A stretch of DNA of 37,548 nt from Candidatus Heimdallarchaeota archaeon LC_3 (GCA_001940645.1 MDVS01000007.1:1-37548); one strand, 5' to 3'; shown: positions 26,158 through 35,960, numbered from the stretch's first letter. The notes: generated from the sequence alone by a model not told the origin. A program made the numbers and translations.

Positions 26158-27534
26158 TTGAACAATATCATTTCTAAAACTACTTTAATTGATCTTTCTG
26201 ATAATAAAGATCTGGAAAAATCTGTTTTAGATATTTTTTTTAACGATAGTTCGAATTCAGTTTTTAATCATTATGGATACTCCTCTAACCCCTTTATCCG
26301 TCATGAAAAGTGGTCAGACAATAACGATTATAAAAAACTTTTTGGAACTAATCTTTTTGTCAATAATGATTTTATAATTGATATATTACGTGATTTTGTA
26401 AACGCAGTTTCACAGAATGAGTATTTCTTAATACGAGGTCCATCTGGTATAGGTAAATCAACTATTTCAGATGTTTTTTACTCATTATTATCCACTAGTA
26501 ACGATTTTAAGACGAAAATTAAAGAAAGACTCGATATTGACAATTACAATGTATTAAAGCTAAATTTTGAAACAGAAAATTGGAAATATGAGATAAATGA
26601 AAGATTAAGTCGTATAAAAGACCAATTAGAAGAAAATAGACCTACTAAAAAATTTGATGTGACATTTCTTGTTATTGATAATATTGCTGAGATAAGCGAT
26701 TGTTGGACTGAAATTACTAAACTATTTGATGAGAATTTTGGTTATTTTCTAATAGTTGGGACAATAAAAATATCTGAATATCTTTATTTAGAATATTTTC
26801 GGAAAAAATATCCTACTCAACGTTCACTTATGGTAGATAGCTTTTTAGATGCATTTAAAAATATTAAAGACCTTCAATTGTGGTCTGTTTCAAAAATTAA
26901 TGAACTTCTTCAAAAAAGAATCTCACTATCATCTTATTCTAAAAGTTTCAATATTGATCCAGAAGTCTTAACAGAATTAGCTGAACTATCTTCTGGAATC
27001 CCTCATATTGGATTAGGGTTGTTAGAAAAATTATTTATATTAGGATATGAAGATAATAAAATTCACAACTTTACGTTAAAAAATACTAGGAAACTGTTGA
27101 CAGATGACCACATCAATAGATTACGGGAGTATAATTTAATAAGCCGAGTTTCAGAGTCTGATACTGGGCCTCCTCAATCGATAAAGAGGTTATACAATGA
27201 TTTAACCAAACAAACTAGGAAAAGCATCATCACAAACCTTGTATCAGCCTATGGTGGAATTAAATTGCAAACAGGAAGATATCCCTCTCTGAAAATTGAT
27301 AATCATCTACAGGGTATTGCTAAAGATGCAATTAAAGATCTGCCTATGATTCCATCAAGATTAAGTGAGGAAGTGGATAAAGTAGCATCTACAATAACGT
27401 ATCATTTAGATTGGTTGGAGAATCAAGGACTTGTTACAAGGACAATGCAAAATGAGAAAGAAAAAATAATCTTATTAAAAGAATCTTCCATAGAATTGTT
27501 CGAGATTCTATCGTCTTCTTTTATTAAATCATAA
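26158..27534 (+). CDS. AAA-type ATPase with C-terminal winged helix
   Basis: A 458-residue protein. GYSSNPF (40-46) followed by a P-loop GPSGIGKS (94-101), Walker B TFLVIDNIAE (169-178) and a lid region with IPHIGLGLL (about 280) resemble the AAA/STAND ATPases related to Orc1/Cdc6 and ExeA-like proteins. Residues 370-440 form a winged helix (IPSRLSEEVDKVASTITYHLDWLENQGLV). It is not a clear replication initiator: the usual Orc1/Cdc6 sensor motifs are not obvious to me, so a transcriptional or signalling ATPase is as likely. Start is TTG with GTGAT 7 nt upstream; no ATG is available nearby. It stands behind an unusually long intergenic region. Confidence 0.78.
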   Translation: MNNIISKTTLIDLSDNKDLEKSVLDIFFNDSSNSVFNHYGYSSNPFIRHEKWSDNNDYKKLFGTNLFVNNDFIIDILRDFVNAVSQNEYFLIRGPSGIGKSTISDVFYSLLSTSNDFKTKIKERLDIDNYNVLKLNFETENWKYEINERLSRIKDQLEENRPTKKFDVTFLVIDNIAEISDCWTEITKLFDENFGYFLIVGTIKISEYLYLEYFRKKYPTQRSLMVDSFLDAFKNIKDLQLWSVSKINELLQKRISLSSYSKSFNIDPEVLTELAELSSGIPHIGLGLLEKLFILGYEDNKIHNFTLKNTRKLLTDDHINRLREYNLISRVSESDTGPPQSIKRLYNDLTKQTRKSIITNLVSAYGGIKLQTGRYPSLKIDNHLQGIAKDAIKDLPMIPSRLSEEVDKVASTITYHLDWLENQGLVTRTMQNEKEKIILLKESSIELFEILSSSFIKS

Positions 27535-27575
27535 TCTTGGATATTTGGACTTATCAATTATATTAGTTGTTTTTA

Positions 27576-28673
27576 TTAAAAAGTTCGAATAATAATTGTT
27601 GGTTCTGGATCATTAGTTAAAGATATTTTCCAGTTATGAGCTTTTAAAATTTTTTTAATGATTTGTAAGCCCAAACCTTTTCTCTTTGGTTTAAAGGAAT
27701 CATTATTATTTTCAATGGTATAAAACATTGAATCAGGAAATTTTTCACCATTATTGCTTACAAAAATAGTGACTTTCCCTGGATCCCCAACAGCATATGT
27801 CTCAATAATAGATGCTTTGCCATGAAGGATTGCATTCTCAAAGATATTTTTGAAAACTTGACTAATTCTTACATTATCACAATAAATTTTTGGTAAATCA
27901 TATGGTGAGAATTTTACAGACTTAGGAATTACAATTTCTGCTATTGATCCAACGACTTCTTGTATATCTACAAGTTTCTTCTCGTTTATTATTTCCCCAG
28001 CTTCAGCTAATACTATACTAGTTTCTAATAGTTCATCTATCTGAACTAAAATGCCCTTTATCTTCTCTGTTACTGGATCTTTTTCTTTATATAATATTAA
28101 ATATCCACCAATGGAATACAAGTAATTTCTTAAATCATGAGCTAATATATGTGCAAATTGGCTTAATTCTTCTTTTTGTACTTTCAAGGTGTTTTTTTGT
28201 AATTGAGAATACCGTCTTGCATATAAACCAATACTTGTTTCAAACCAAACTCTTAATAACTCTTGCATTTCAAATAAAAGATCATGTGGACAATTATTAA
28301 CGCATTTAAAATACAATTCTCTCTGTATTGTTGTTAATCCAATTATAACAGCATTTATCACATCATAAAAAGGAAAATCTTGACTACTTCGTAGGTAAGT
28401 TATTCGGTCTACAAAATCGGAAGTAGGTTTGTGATTACCTTTTAAAAATTCCATGAATGCATGAATGTTCTGTAGAGCATTAGATTGTAATTCATTTGTT
28501 GGTTGATCCTTATAGCTTGCAAAATTATTTTGTATTTTTTTAATCCAATCAATAATTATTTTATTTGAACTCTCATCAAAAAAATTGGAAAAAATTTCGA
28601 TGATCTTGTCTAAATTATCAAAGCTAGTTAAAGAAAATTCTGGTAATTGAACCATTGGTTCATGATCTTCCAT
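27576..28673 (-). CDS. Histidine kinase, soluble, with altered ATP-lid motif
   Basis: A 365-residue soluble sensor kinase. Residues 20-160 are a helical N-terminal sensor domain of unknown type (some likeness to RsbR-like N-termini). The dimerisation helix holds HILAHDLRNYL with phospho-acceptor H179. The catalytic domain has N-box NIFENAILHG (N280), a G1 box that reads VSNNGEKFP instead of the usual DNGxG, and G2 KRKGLGLQIIKK. The aspartate that contacts the adenine in G1 is therefore asparagine (N308), which may lower ATP affinity. No receiver domain is fused and no response regulator is adjacent; a 7-TM protein lies upstream on the same strand. ATG start. Confidence 0.88.
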   Translation of the reverse strand: MEDHEPMVQLPEFSLTSFDNLDKIIEIFSNFFDESSNKIIIDWIKKIQNNFASYKDQPTNELQSNALQNIHAFMEFLKGNHKPTSDFVDRITYLRSSQDFPFYDVINAVIIGLTTIQRELYFKCVNNCPHDLLFEMQELLRVWFETSIGLYARRYSQLQKNTLKVQKEELSQFAHILAHDLRNYLYSIGGYLILYKEKDPVTEKIKGILVQIDELLETSIVLAEAGEIINEKKLVDIQEVVGSIAEIVIPKSVKFSPYDLPKIYCDNVRISQVFKNIFENAILHGKASIIETYAVGDPGKVTIFVSNNGEKFPDSMFYTIENNNDSFKPKRKGLGLQIIKKILKAHNWKISLTNDPEPTIIIRTF

Positions 28674-28928
28674 TTATCCTACCCCATCGTTTTTTTTTAA
28701 AAAAAAAATTACTATTTTGAAAAGTTATTTTGAAATTTTTCTTGATATTAATCATTATCTTTAAAACTACTCATAGATTGTATTAGAACATAAAATTTCT
28801 AATAAAATCGTGAAGATTAATTGTAATGGGTTTTTTTCCTATCTTTAAATATATATTGCCAAATATTAGCTTGAATTATTTTTAAGGTAATATTATCAAT
28901 TTATTAGGAAAAATGAGCAAAAAATTTT

Positions 28929-29663
28929 CTATGATAAGTTTGTACTTTTAATACCAGGTGTTCTAAGATTATCAGGTATATTAGTAAAAGCAAAAGAAGA
29001 AATTAAAATACCAATGTTTATCATTGATAAAAAAATTGCATCAAATTCCATAGGAAGCAGATCTGGATCATTAGTAGAGAGTAATACTGAAGCCAAACTA
29101 AAAATTCCAAGAATAATTCCGCCTATTAAAAAGGATAACTGGTTTCGAAGATCAGGTGATTTCTGATAAATTTTGAAATAATAATACAAACTAACGATTA
29201 AAACTACCGATATAACGATAGTTCCAAACCAAGTACCTTTACTAGGAGTTGTTCCAGTAACTATTGGAGTAATACCTAAAATATCTGATGTAAAAACAAA
29301 AATGAAAGTAATTCCTATCAAAAAAACAAATACCGCTATCGGAACTATTTCCTTGTAAGAATCTGTTCCATGTAGGATAAGTTTTGATGCTAAAAATATT
29401 CCAAAAGGAGCCCATAAATAAAGTAAAGTTCCGATATTCCCCAAAATTTCAAATCCAGAAAATAAAGGTAAAGTTCCTGCCTTAGCAAAGAAATCCAGAG
29501 AGCAAAGAAGACTTCCAAGCATAAACGCTATTGTCGCAAGAGAAAAAGTAATATTAATTTCGGATTTACCTTTTCGTAAAACAAGATAAGTCATAATACC
29601 AAATAAAACAGCAAGTATAAAGAAAAAGAAACCTAAAATATTGTCTTCAGAAATTGTCTGCAT
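28929..29663 (-). CDS. Seven-helix membrane protein
   Basis: A 244-residue integral membrane protein with seven clear hydrophobic segments (about residues 9-29, 38-57, 73-96, 107-128, 147-166, 178-198 and 214-233) and short loops. The layout recalls the 7-TM sensory units found in front of histidine kinases (HisKA_7TM-like), and it precedes the soluble kinase gene on the same strand with a 255-bp gap, but there is no retinal-binding lysine motif that I can see. Function unknown; a membrane partner of the kinase is a guess from position. Confidence 0.75.
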   Translation of the reverse strand: MQTISEDNILGFFFFILAVLFGIMTYLVLRKGKSEINITFSLATIAFMLGSLLCSLDFFAKAGTLPLFSGFEILGNIGTLLYLWAPFGIFLASKLILHGTDSYKEIVPIAVFVFLIGITFIFVFTSDILGITPIVTGTTPSKGTWFGTIVISVVLIVSLYYYFKIYQKSPDLRNQLSFLIGGIILGIFSLASVLLSTNDPDLLPMEFDAIFLSMINIGILISSFAFTNIPDNLRTPGIKSTNLS

Positions 29664-30244
29664 AAAATACCCTTTTCATTTTAATATTGAATTCAATTAT
29701 AAAATGATTTAATTTTTTGAATATATTAATTTTATTGTTCTCGTTTATTACTTTGAGGTTTTTAAAAATAAAAATCTTTATCAATAAAACAATTAAATGA
29801 CTGTGCAACTACCGTCAAGAGTAAAACAGGAGTTTCAAATGAAATCTAGTTGGATAATTGATCATTATATCTTGATATCACTCAATCTCTTAATTCAGTA
29901 ATGTTTTCATTTATTTGAACATTTGGAAGAACCGGTTCTGTTAACGTTTCTTTAAGATCAATTCTCTAAGGTCATAATTTAGGATATATTAAAAATTCTG
30001 TCCAGGATACGATCTAAAAAAACTGCAACATATTGTAAAAAAGTTGGCTTATTTTGAGCTTTAGAATTGAAAATAATAAAAAATCACTTTTTTATGCTGA
30101 AATTAATGTGAAATTTCTTATATTGATAAAAAAAGAATATAATGAAAATTTGCTCAAAAGGTATTAATTCCATTAATATATAAAACAAAATTATCTTATC
30201 GTAATTGTAATTGATAATTTAAATCATTTTTAAGGACGTTGAGT
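29664..30244. other. Non-coding divergent promoter region
   Basis: About 580 bp between a minus-strand and a plus-strand gene. One plus-strand frame (ATG 29797 to TAA 29901, 34 residues) is open but has no ribosome site and no recognisable sequence, so I do not call it. An AAGGA box just before 30245 fits the next gene's ATG. Confidence 0.35.
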
Positions 30245-31228
30245 ATGCCAAAAAAAAAGGGAAGACAACCAAAGAAGAAAACTCAAACTAAGAAAGCAAA
30301 GAAAATTCAAAAAGAAATAGAAAATAAAACAGGTAAAAAATTCTATAAAGGAATCCTTTTTTTAGAATCTTCTCCCGATATCCCTGTAGAGAAAAGAAAA
30401 TTACTTATTAGTTTTGAATTCGATGATGATCAAGATTTAAGTAATTTGATTGAAAAATTAAATAATATTGTTAACAATGTCTTTAGTCAGGGATTAAATG
30501 AGGCTGGTTATACGCTGGCATATTTATTTTTAAACTTAATGCAATCTAAAGATCCCAAAAAATCAGAAATTGGTCTGAAATATTTAAAAAAGTTAGTAAT
30601 TTCTTATTTGCAAACAATTACTGAATCACATGACTATGCAATATTAGTGCATGCTTATATTCTTCATTGGTTTAGATTAGTTCTAATATATGAAAAAAGA
30701 ATTCTAGATTGGATTGAGGCACTTAGACCAAAATTAAAAACAGAATTTGCTGATGATGAAATTATTTTATCAAAAAATATTAATGCAAAAAACATTTTTG
30801 ATATGTTTCCAACATTTAATCCAGATATATCTAGCCCTCAAATAATAGCTGATGATGAAGAGGCAATTAATGAATTTTTTTCAAGTTTCAAGAAAAAATA
30901 TAACGAATTAGGTCTTAATTTTGCTAAATATTATATTTTGAACATCAAAAGGTATATTCTTGATAAAGAAGAATTGCAGTACATTTTTCAAATCCAAGCT
31001 ATTTTAGGAAATAAACTTCAAGAAATAGGTGTTGAAGCAATTGAACAGTTTATAACAGGAATAGGTGAATATTTTTTCCAATTAAATATTAAATTAGAGG
31101 GATTACTAAATTCTATTAGTAAACAAGTTTCTAATAAAGAAAAGGATGAACTTAAAAAGAAATGGGACATTTACAGTAGATTTTCGGGAACTTCTTTTTC
31201 TGAAATTGTCAATAAATCCTACAAATAA
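30245..31228 (+). CDS. Hypothetical protein with basic N-terminal tail
   Basis: A 327-residue protein. The first 32 residues are extremely Lys-rich (PKKKGRQPKKKTQTKKAKK), like a nucleic-acid-binding or ribosome-associated tail. Residues 35-60 contain a beta strand pair, and the rest is largely helical with repeated hydrophobic helices (95-165 and 210-300). No known catalytic motif was seen. ATG at 30245 with AAGGA 8 nt upstream is chosen over a TTG 6 nt before it. It is unrelated by sequence to its neighbours; function unknown. Confidence 0.72.
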   Translation: MPKKKGRQPKKKTQTKKAKKIQKEIENKTGKKFYKGILFLESSPDIPVEKRKLLISFEFDDDQDLSNLIEKLNNIVNNVFSQGLNEAGYTLAYLFLNLMQSKDPKKSEIGLKYLKKLVISYLQTITESHDYAILVHAYILHWFRLVLIYEKRILDWIEALRPKLKTEFADDEIILSKNINAKNIFDMFPTFNPDISSPQIIADDEEAINEFFSSFKKKYNELGLNFAKYYILNIKRYILDKEELQYIFQIQAILGNKLQEIGVEAIEQFITGIGEYFFQLNIKLEGLLNSISKQVSNKEKDELKKKWDIYSRFSGTSFSEIVNKSYK

Positions 31229-31360
31229 AGGAATCTATTATAACTAGAGAAGGTTTAAATTATTGATATTCAATCAAATGAAAAAACATCAATTAATTCA
31301 GTATGAAGTCACAGGATACAAAACAAGAAAATTATAGAAAACAAGTTGATTTTTCTTCAA

Positions 31361-31858
31361 ATGAACAATAAAGATCTGATAAATACAATAATATTAGGAA
31401 TTGGTAATAAAAACCGTAGTGATGATGGAATTGGTTCAAAAATAATCTCAAAAATGAAGATATTATTACATCCTAAGAGTATTATATTTGAAGATCTGTC
31501 AATTAGAATTTTTGATATAGATTACTATTTGAAATTATATCCCAATCTTGATTACCTCATAATAATTGATGCAATTATTGATAACAAAATTAAAATCGGA
31601 ACAATAATAACTTTAGAATTGGATAATCCAGTATTAAAAGGCATTTCCTTTGCGACATCAACTCATAATATAAATATTATAGATTATTTACTTATGTATA
31701 AATCAGTGAATGCTCAAATTTTTCCAAAAAAAGTCATAATAATAGGTGTTGTAGTAGAGAATACTCAACTCGGAGAAGTAATATCTAAAGAAGTAGAATT
31801 AAGTATAGATAAAATAATAAATTATATTGAATATATGATTACTAATAAAACATTGTAA
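31361..31858 (+). CDS. [NiFe] hydrogenase maturation endopeptidase
   Basis: A nickel-sensing protease of the HyaD/HybD/HycI family that removes the C-terminal peptide of the large subunit after Ni insertion. Motifs: GIGNKNRSDDGIG near the N-terminus (family GxGNxxxxDDGxG, with the first metal-binding acidic residue), a second acidic position in IIIDAIID, and the histidine in STHNI. Length (165 residues from ATG) is normal. It faces the hydrogenase operon tail to tail, 34 bp from the large-subunit stop, so its substrate is probably the neighbouring protein. A TTG 15 nt upstream is an alternative start. Confidence 0.9.
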   Translation: MNNKDLINTIILGIGNKNRSDDGIGSKIISKMKILLHPKSIIFEDLSIRIFDIDYYLKLYPNLDYLIIIDAIIDNKIKIGTIITLELDNPVLKGISFATSTHNINIIDYLLMYKSVNAQIFPKKVIIIGVVVENTQLGEVISKEVELSIDKIINYIEYMITNKTL

Positions 31859-31892
31859 GACGTAATATTTGAAAAATCCAAAGTTTTTCGTA

Positions 31893-33200
31893 CTATTCTT
31901 CATAATTAATTTTCAAACTAAGAGCATGAGCTGAACAAGATATACAAGGATCATAAGCACGTACTAACATATTTAATTTTAGTTCCATAGATTCTTTTGG
32001 TTCTTTATGATAGCGATGTATCAAATCTTCGCAATCTGTTTCTATTTTGTATTGATTAAATGTTGTAGGAGTGATAATATTGCAGTAAGTGCAGTTTAAA
32101 TCATTATCAAAGGAATATTCATGAATAAGTAGTCCACGTGGTGCTTCAGTTAAAGCAATTCCATTTCCAGTTTTAGGATTTAATTGTGAGAGATCTTCTC
32201 TTTGAAAACCATTAATCAAAAAATTTTCAATTAAATTAACAGATCGTTGACAACAATCAACTATTTCGATTAATTGTGCCATATTAATATGGTAAGGATT
32301 AATATCAGGCAATTCTAATCCAGAAACCTCTAACGCTTCTTTTCCTTTATCTGTTAAGAATTTATAATTAATATTTAATCTCGCGAGTGCTCCTACCATG
32401 AAGGATTCATCATTAAGTGTCGAAAATTTTGTATGAGAATAAGATCTAACCTCCTCAATCAATAATTCTTTATATTTAGCTTTCTCGATAGTTAATTTTG
32501 AACCTTTATACGTTAATAGATCAGCTTGATAATAAGCATAGTGATTTGGATTAAAAATAGCAATATAATCACCTTTTGGAGAAATTGAAGGTTGATTAGG
32601 GATGTTTCTTAGAATTTTGATCGTTGATAGGGTGTCTTCGATAATTTTAGGTAATTCATTTTTGAAATATTGTAGTTCATTTTCCGTTGGAAACATCGTG
32701 AATCCACCAACAACATTTCGAATTGGATGGACCGCTCTCCCTCCAATTTTACGCTGCATTTCATTAGCGATACGTTTACCGTGAAAACCTTTTTTTACTA
32801 ATTCAGGATGAGATTGAGCTAAAGCAATTGCACTAGGTTGTCGAAGATAATCAGGTAAAGCTAGAAAGTATTCATGTAGTATGTGACTTTGGATAAATTC
32901 ACTTAATACTAATAATTCTCTTAATTCGTGAGTTTGTTGTAATGTTATAATACCTAGCGCATTTTCAATAGCACGGGTAGAAACTACACTATGTGAGACA
33001 GAACAGATCGCACAAATTCGCGAAACTATAATCGAAACGTCATAATACTTTTTTCCAAGTAGGATACCTTCAAAGAACCGTGCTCCTTCCAAAACTTGAA
33101 ATTTAGCTCCTTTAAGTATTCCTTTATTCATATCAACAGTTAAACTTCCATATCCTTCTACTCTTGCTATATGCTGTAAATTAATAGTTTTGTTACTCAT
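31893..33200 (-). CDS. hydA: Group 3b-type [NiFe] hydrogenase large (alpha) subunit
   Basis: The catalytic subunit of a cytosolic bidirectional NAD(P)-linked hydrogenase (sulfhydrogenase type), 435 residues. The Ni ligands are present: L1 motif RICAICSVSH (C63, C66) and L2 motif DPCISCSAH (C419, C422, H425). Ten residues, ALSLKINYEE, follow H425 and are the expected peptide cut off by the maturation protease. The ATG overlaps the small-subunit stop as ATGA, so the two are translationally coupled. All active-site cysteines are standard codons, with no selenocysteine. Confidence 0.95.
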   Translation of the reverse strand: MSNKTINLQHIARVEGYGSLTVDMNKGILKGAKFQVLEGARFFEGILLGKKYYDVSIIVSRICAICSVSHSVVSTRAIENALGIITLQQTHELRELLVLSEFIQSHILHEYFLALPDYLRQPSAIALAQSHPELVKKGFHGKRIANEMQRKIGGRAVHPIRNVVGGFTMFPTENELQYFKNELPKIIEDTLSTIKILRNIPNQPSISPKGDYIAIFNPNHYAYYQADLLTYKGSKLTIEKAKYKELLIEEVRSYSHTKFSTLNDESFMVGALARLNINYKFLTDKGKEALEVSGLELPDINPYHINMAQLIEIVDCCQRSVNLIENFLINGFQREDLSQLNPKTGNGIALTEAPRGLLIHEYSFDNDLNCTYCNIITPTTFNQYKIETDCEDLIHRYHKEPKESMELKLNMLVRAYDPCISCSAHALSLKINYEE

Positions 33201-34000
33201 TTTACTACCCCCGTAAGAAAATTGGTTTGTTTGGTATTACCACCAGAGTATCGACGCATTAACATAATTATTTCTTCCATTGATAGTCCTCTGCCTTTCA
33301 TTTCTTTGATTTGTTCATCAATATGAAAGTCTGTTGTCCATCCACGACATCCATCACATGGCATCCCATTTGTTGGACATCTGGCCCCACAACCTCCTTC
33401 AGTAATAGGTCCAAGGCATACAGCTAACTGAGTTTCACAGAAAAGATTTTTTTTATCTTTTTCAAAGAAACAGACATTTCTGTTTTGTTTACATTCATTA
33501 CACACGGGCTGATCCCAATGATGCGGTTGTCTACCCTGGATGAGACTTAATAAAATTTGGCCGAATTCATCTTTATTGATTGGACATCCCCGAATGGTAT
33601 AATCAACAGGAATGATGTCTTCTATTGCTTTTACTGGTATTGCTCGAATTCCGGATAAATCATCGTAAGATGCTTTTTGAACCAAATTGTCATTCATAAT
33701 ATTTCTCAATCCTTGTACTCCTCCTAAATGAGCACATGCACCAATGGCAATTACTATTTTTGCATTTTCTCTTATTTTTTTAAGTTCTTTATTTTCATCA
33801 TTATTTGAAACGGATCCTTCTACTATAGCAATATCAAGATTTGTTTCATCTTTTGGTTCCTCCTGTACTAGCCTCCAATAAGTAATCTCGATATATTTCA
33901 ATAGTGATAAGAGGTTTTCTTCCAAATTTAGAATTTGTAGTTGGCATCCATAACAGCTCGTTAAACCAAATATTCCAACACGTAATTTAGAAGCTAAAAT
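33197..34000 (-). CDS. hydD: Group 3b-type [NiFe] hydrogenase small (delta) subunit, AUU start
   Basis: The electron-transfer subunit with three FeS clusters. The first normal start codon (TTG 33925) would lose the proximal-cluster cysteines; the frame continues upstream and codes KLRVGIFGLTSCYGCQLQ, with the CxxC that this family needs (C16, C19). No ATG, GTG or TTG is available there; ATT at 34000 overlaps the TAA of the preceding gene as TAATT and lies about 9 nt after AGGGGG. That gives 267 residues, the usual size. Further ligands are in IGACAHLGG, RGCPI, CNECKQ and the C-rich block up to PCDGCRG. Position in the beta-gamma-delta-alpha order supports the call. Confidence 0.9.
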   Translation of the reverse strand: MLASKLRVGIFGLTSCYGCQLQILNLEENLLSLLKYIEITYWRLVQEEPKDETNLDIAIVEGSVSNNDENKELKKIRENAKIVIAIGACAHLGGVQGLRNIMNDNLVQKASYDDLSGIRAIPVKAIEDIIPVDYTIRGCPINKDEFGQILLSLIQGRQPHHWDQPVCNECKQNRNVCFFEKDKKNLFCETQLAVCLGPITEGGCGARCPTNGMPCDGCRGWTTDFHIDEQIKEMKGRGLSMEEIIMLMRRYSGGNTKQTNFLTGVVK

Positions 34001-34857
34001 TAGTCTAAACCCCCTGACATAGCTTTAACTTCTGAAAAAGGAAAAACAGGACCTTCAACACAGACAAATATTCCTCCTCCTATCAAACAATGATTGCACT
34101 TACCAATACCGCATTGCATTCGTCTTTCTAAACTAACCCATATCTGTGAATCGAGAATTCGATTATTATTGAGGGATCTTCCAATATGCTTTAAAGCGAA
34201 AGGGGGGCCGCACATCAATATAATCCAATCGTTGTGATTATCTACACTAAACTTATCAATTAATGTTGTTATCAATCCAATATTATCTTCCCAATGGTCA
34301 TCTTCAACACAGCCATCAACTGTCCTCATAACGGTCATATCGTCACGATCACTCCAATATTGGATATCCTGACTAAAACTGAATAATTTGGGTTCGCGAA
34401 CACCAACCATAACTCGTAACTCACCGTAATTATGTCGATTTTCTAATATATATTTAATACATGACCGAATTGGCCATAATCCAATTCCTGCGCCAATAAA
34501 AAGGATATTTTTTCCTATAAAAGTTTCTAAGGGAAAAGGCCTACCAAAAGGGCCTCTTAAACCAACGATATCACCGGTCTTCATTTTATGTAGAGAAGAG
34601 GTGACTAATCCTCCTGTATTTCTGACTGCCATCTCAAATCCTTCATCGTAGATCGTATCTGTAATACCAATGGCCACTTCTCCAACTCCATATAGCGTAA
34701 GTTTAACAAATTGTCCTGGTTTGTAATAAAAATCTGATTTTGATAATTTAAGTTTATATCTTTTAGAATCTATACTGAGGTTTTCAATTTGTATAATTTC
34801 AGCATCAAAAGGGATATATGGGTTTAAATTATTATTTATTGAATATTTCAAAGTCAA
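34000..34857 (-). CDS. hydG: Group 3b-type hydrogenase diaphorase (gamma) subunit, FAD/NAD(P)-binding
   Basis: A ferredoxin-NADP reductase-like subunit of 285 residues that passes electrons between NAD(P)H and the FeS clusters. FAD site RNTGGLVTSSLHKMK and GPFGRPFP (102-109), nucleotide site GAGIGLWPI (122-130), NAD region LMCGPPF (214-220), and a C-terminal [2Fe-2S] site with C249, C254, C257 and C266 (QCGIGKCNHC ... FVC). The TTG start overlaps the stop of the beta gene as TTGA, behind GGAGGAG, so coupling is likely. Its stop overlaps the AUU start of the small subunit. Confidence 0.93.
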   Translation of the reverse strand: MTLKYSINNNLNPYIPFDAEIIQIENLSIDSKRYKLKLSKSDFYYKPGQFVKLTLYGVGEVAIGITDTIYDEGFEMAVRNTGGLVTSSLHKMKTGDIVGLRGPFGRPFPLETFIGKNILFIGAGIGLWPIRSCIKYILENRHNYGELRVMVGVREPKLFSFSQDIQYWSDRDDMTVMRTVDGCVEDDHWEDNIGLITTLIDKFSVDNHNDWIILMCGPPFALKHIGRSLNNNRILDSQIWVSLERRMQCGIGKCNHCLIGGGIFVCVEGPVFPFSEVKAMSGGLD

Positions 34858-35915
34858 TCTCCTCCAACTCCCGTTAATACTGATAATGATTCACGAATAT
34901 TAATTCCAACAGGACAAGAAGAGTAACAGCGTCCACACCCAACGCAACCAAAGACGCCGTAATGCTTTATAATTCCTTTAAACTTATGATCATACCATGC
35001 TTCAAGTCGTGAACTTACATTCCTTTTAAAGACATGAGGAGGATCTCCACTAACAGTATGGAATTGTTTTAATAAACATGAAGTCCATTGGCGAGTTCTA
35101 GCAGTTTTATCTATATTTCCAAAATCTTCTGGATCTGCTGATATACTTTCATAAACATTGAAACACCAGCAAGTAGGACAAACAAAAGTACATTGCCCAC
35201 AAGATAAACATATTTCTCCATACTCTTTATGTAATTTTTTCCCTAGATTATTTCCAATATTCATTAATGCTCTAAAACCTACTTTATGGTGATCTGGCTG
35301 AAAAATGTTACTTATTTCCTGAAAAATTTTATTGATTTGACTTAAATTCTCATCAACAACATCATCAAATAATGATTCACTCTCATTTATTAGCAATCGT
35401 CCTTTTTCAGAACCTCCTTCAACTAGGAACTGTTTTTCTTCCATTTTTGTTATAATTATATCGTATCCTGTCTTTGGATCATAGCTATCCATTGTTCCAC
35501 AAAATGAAGTTCGACATTTTTCGATACAACGCATTCCAATTATAATATGTTTATCTCTTTGTGCCCAATAATATGGATCAGGGTACTTTCCTGAAAAAAC
35601 TCGATCAAATAAGTTTAATGCTGTTATATCACAAGGCCGTGATCCAAAGATTATCTCAGGTTCAACTTCAGTAAGGATTGCCTTTGGATTACCTTTAGAT
35701 AGAGACGCTGTCATTAAAACTTCTTTGGGCTTAAAAAAGTGATCTTTAATAGATAATCTTGTTCGATCAAATTCAAAATCAATGTCAGATGCCTTGTAAA
35801 TTAATTTGTAGTCATAATTTTCATTTTCAAGCACAGGCCCATAGACTGGATAACGCTTAATCATTAAGTCAATCCAAGACTTCAGATTATTAAAGCTGAT
35901 TTTTTTTGGTTTCAT
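34854..35915 (-). CDS. hydB: Group 3b-type hydrogenase beta subunit, 4Fe-4S
   Basis: First gene of the operon, 353 residues. Two [4Fe-4S] sites: C236, C239, C242 and C246 (CLSCGQCTFVCP) and C324, C327, C330 and C334 (CVGCGRCYSSCP). The N-terminal half, with PEIIFGSRPCDITAL, is the usual sulfhydrogenase beta fold shared with anaerobic sulfite reductase subunit A. ATG at 35915, 9 nt behind GGAG, is preferred over a TTG at 35939 that would lie almost at the predicted transcription start. With the next three genes it makes the four-subunit enzyme seen in Pyrococcus sulfhydrogenase I, with matching subunit lengths. Confidence 0.92.
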   Translation of the reverse strand: MKPKKISFNNLKSWIDLMIKRYPVYGPVLENENYDYKLIYKASDIDFEFDRTRLSIKDHFFKPKEVLMTASLSKGNPKAILTEVEPEIIFGSRPCDITALNLFDRVFSGKYPDPYYWAQRDKHIIIGMRCIEKCRTSFCGTMDSYDPKTGYDIIITKMEEKQFLVEGGSEKGRLLINESESLFDDVVDENLSQINKIFQEISNIFQPDHHKVGFRALMNIGNNLGKKLHKEYGEICLSCGQCTFVCPTCWCFNVYESISADPEDFGNIDKTARTRQWTSCLLKQFHTVSGDPPHVFKRNVSSRLEAWYDHKFKGIIKHYGVFGCVGCGRCYSSCPVGINIRESLSVLTGVGGD

Positions 35916-35960
35916 AATGGAGAAACTCCATTCTAGCAAATTGATTAGATAACACCTGAA

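Noticed and set aside
29797..29901. A 34-residue plus-strand ORF
   Set aside because: No ribosome binding site and no recognisable sequence; chance length in this composition.
31893..33200. Selenocysteine in the hydrogenase large subunit
   Set aside because: All four active-site positions are ordinary cysteine codons.
33197..33925. A truncated hydrogenase small subunit starting at TTG 33925
   Set aside because: The conserved CxxC of the proximal cluster is coded in the same frame just upstream, so the gene is longer, not truncated.
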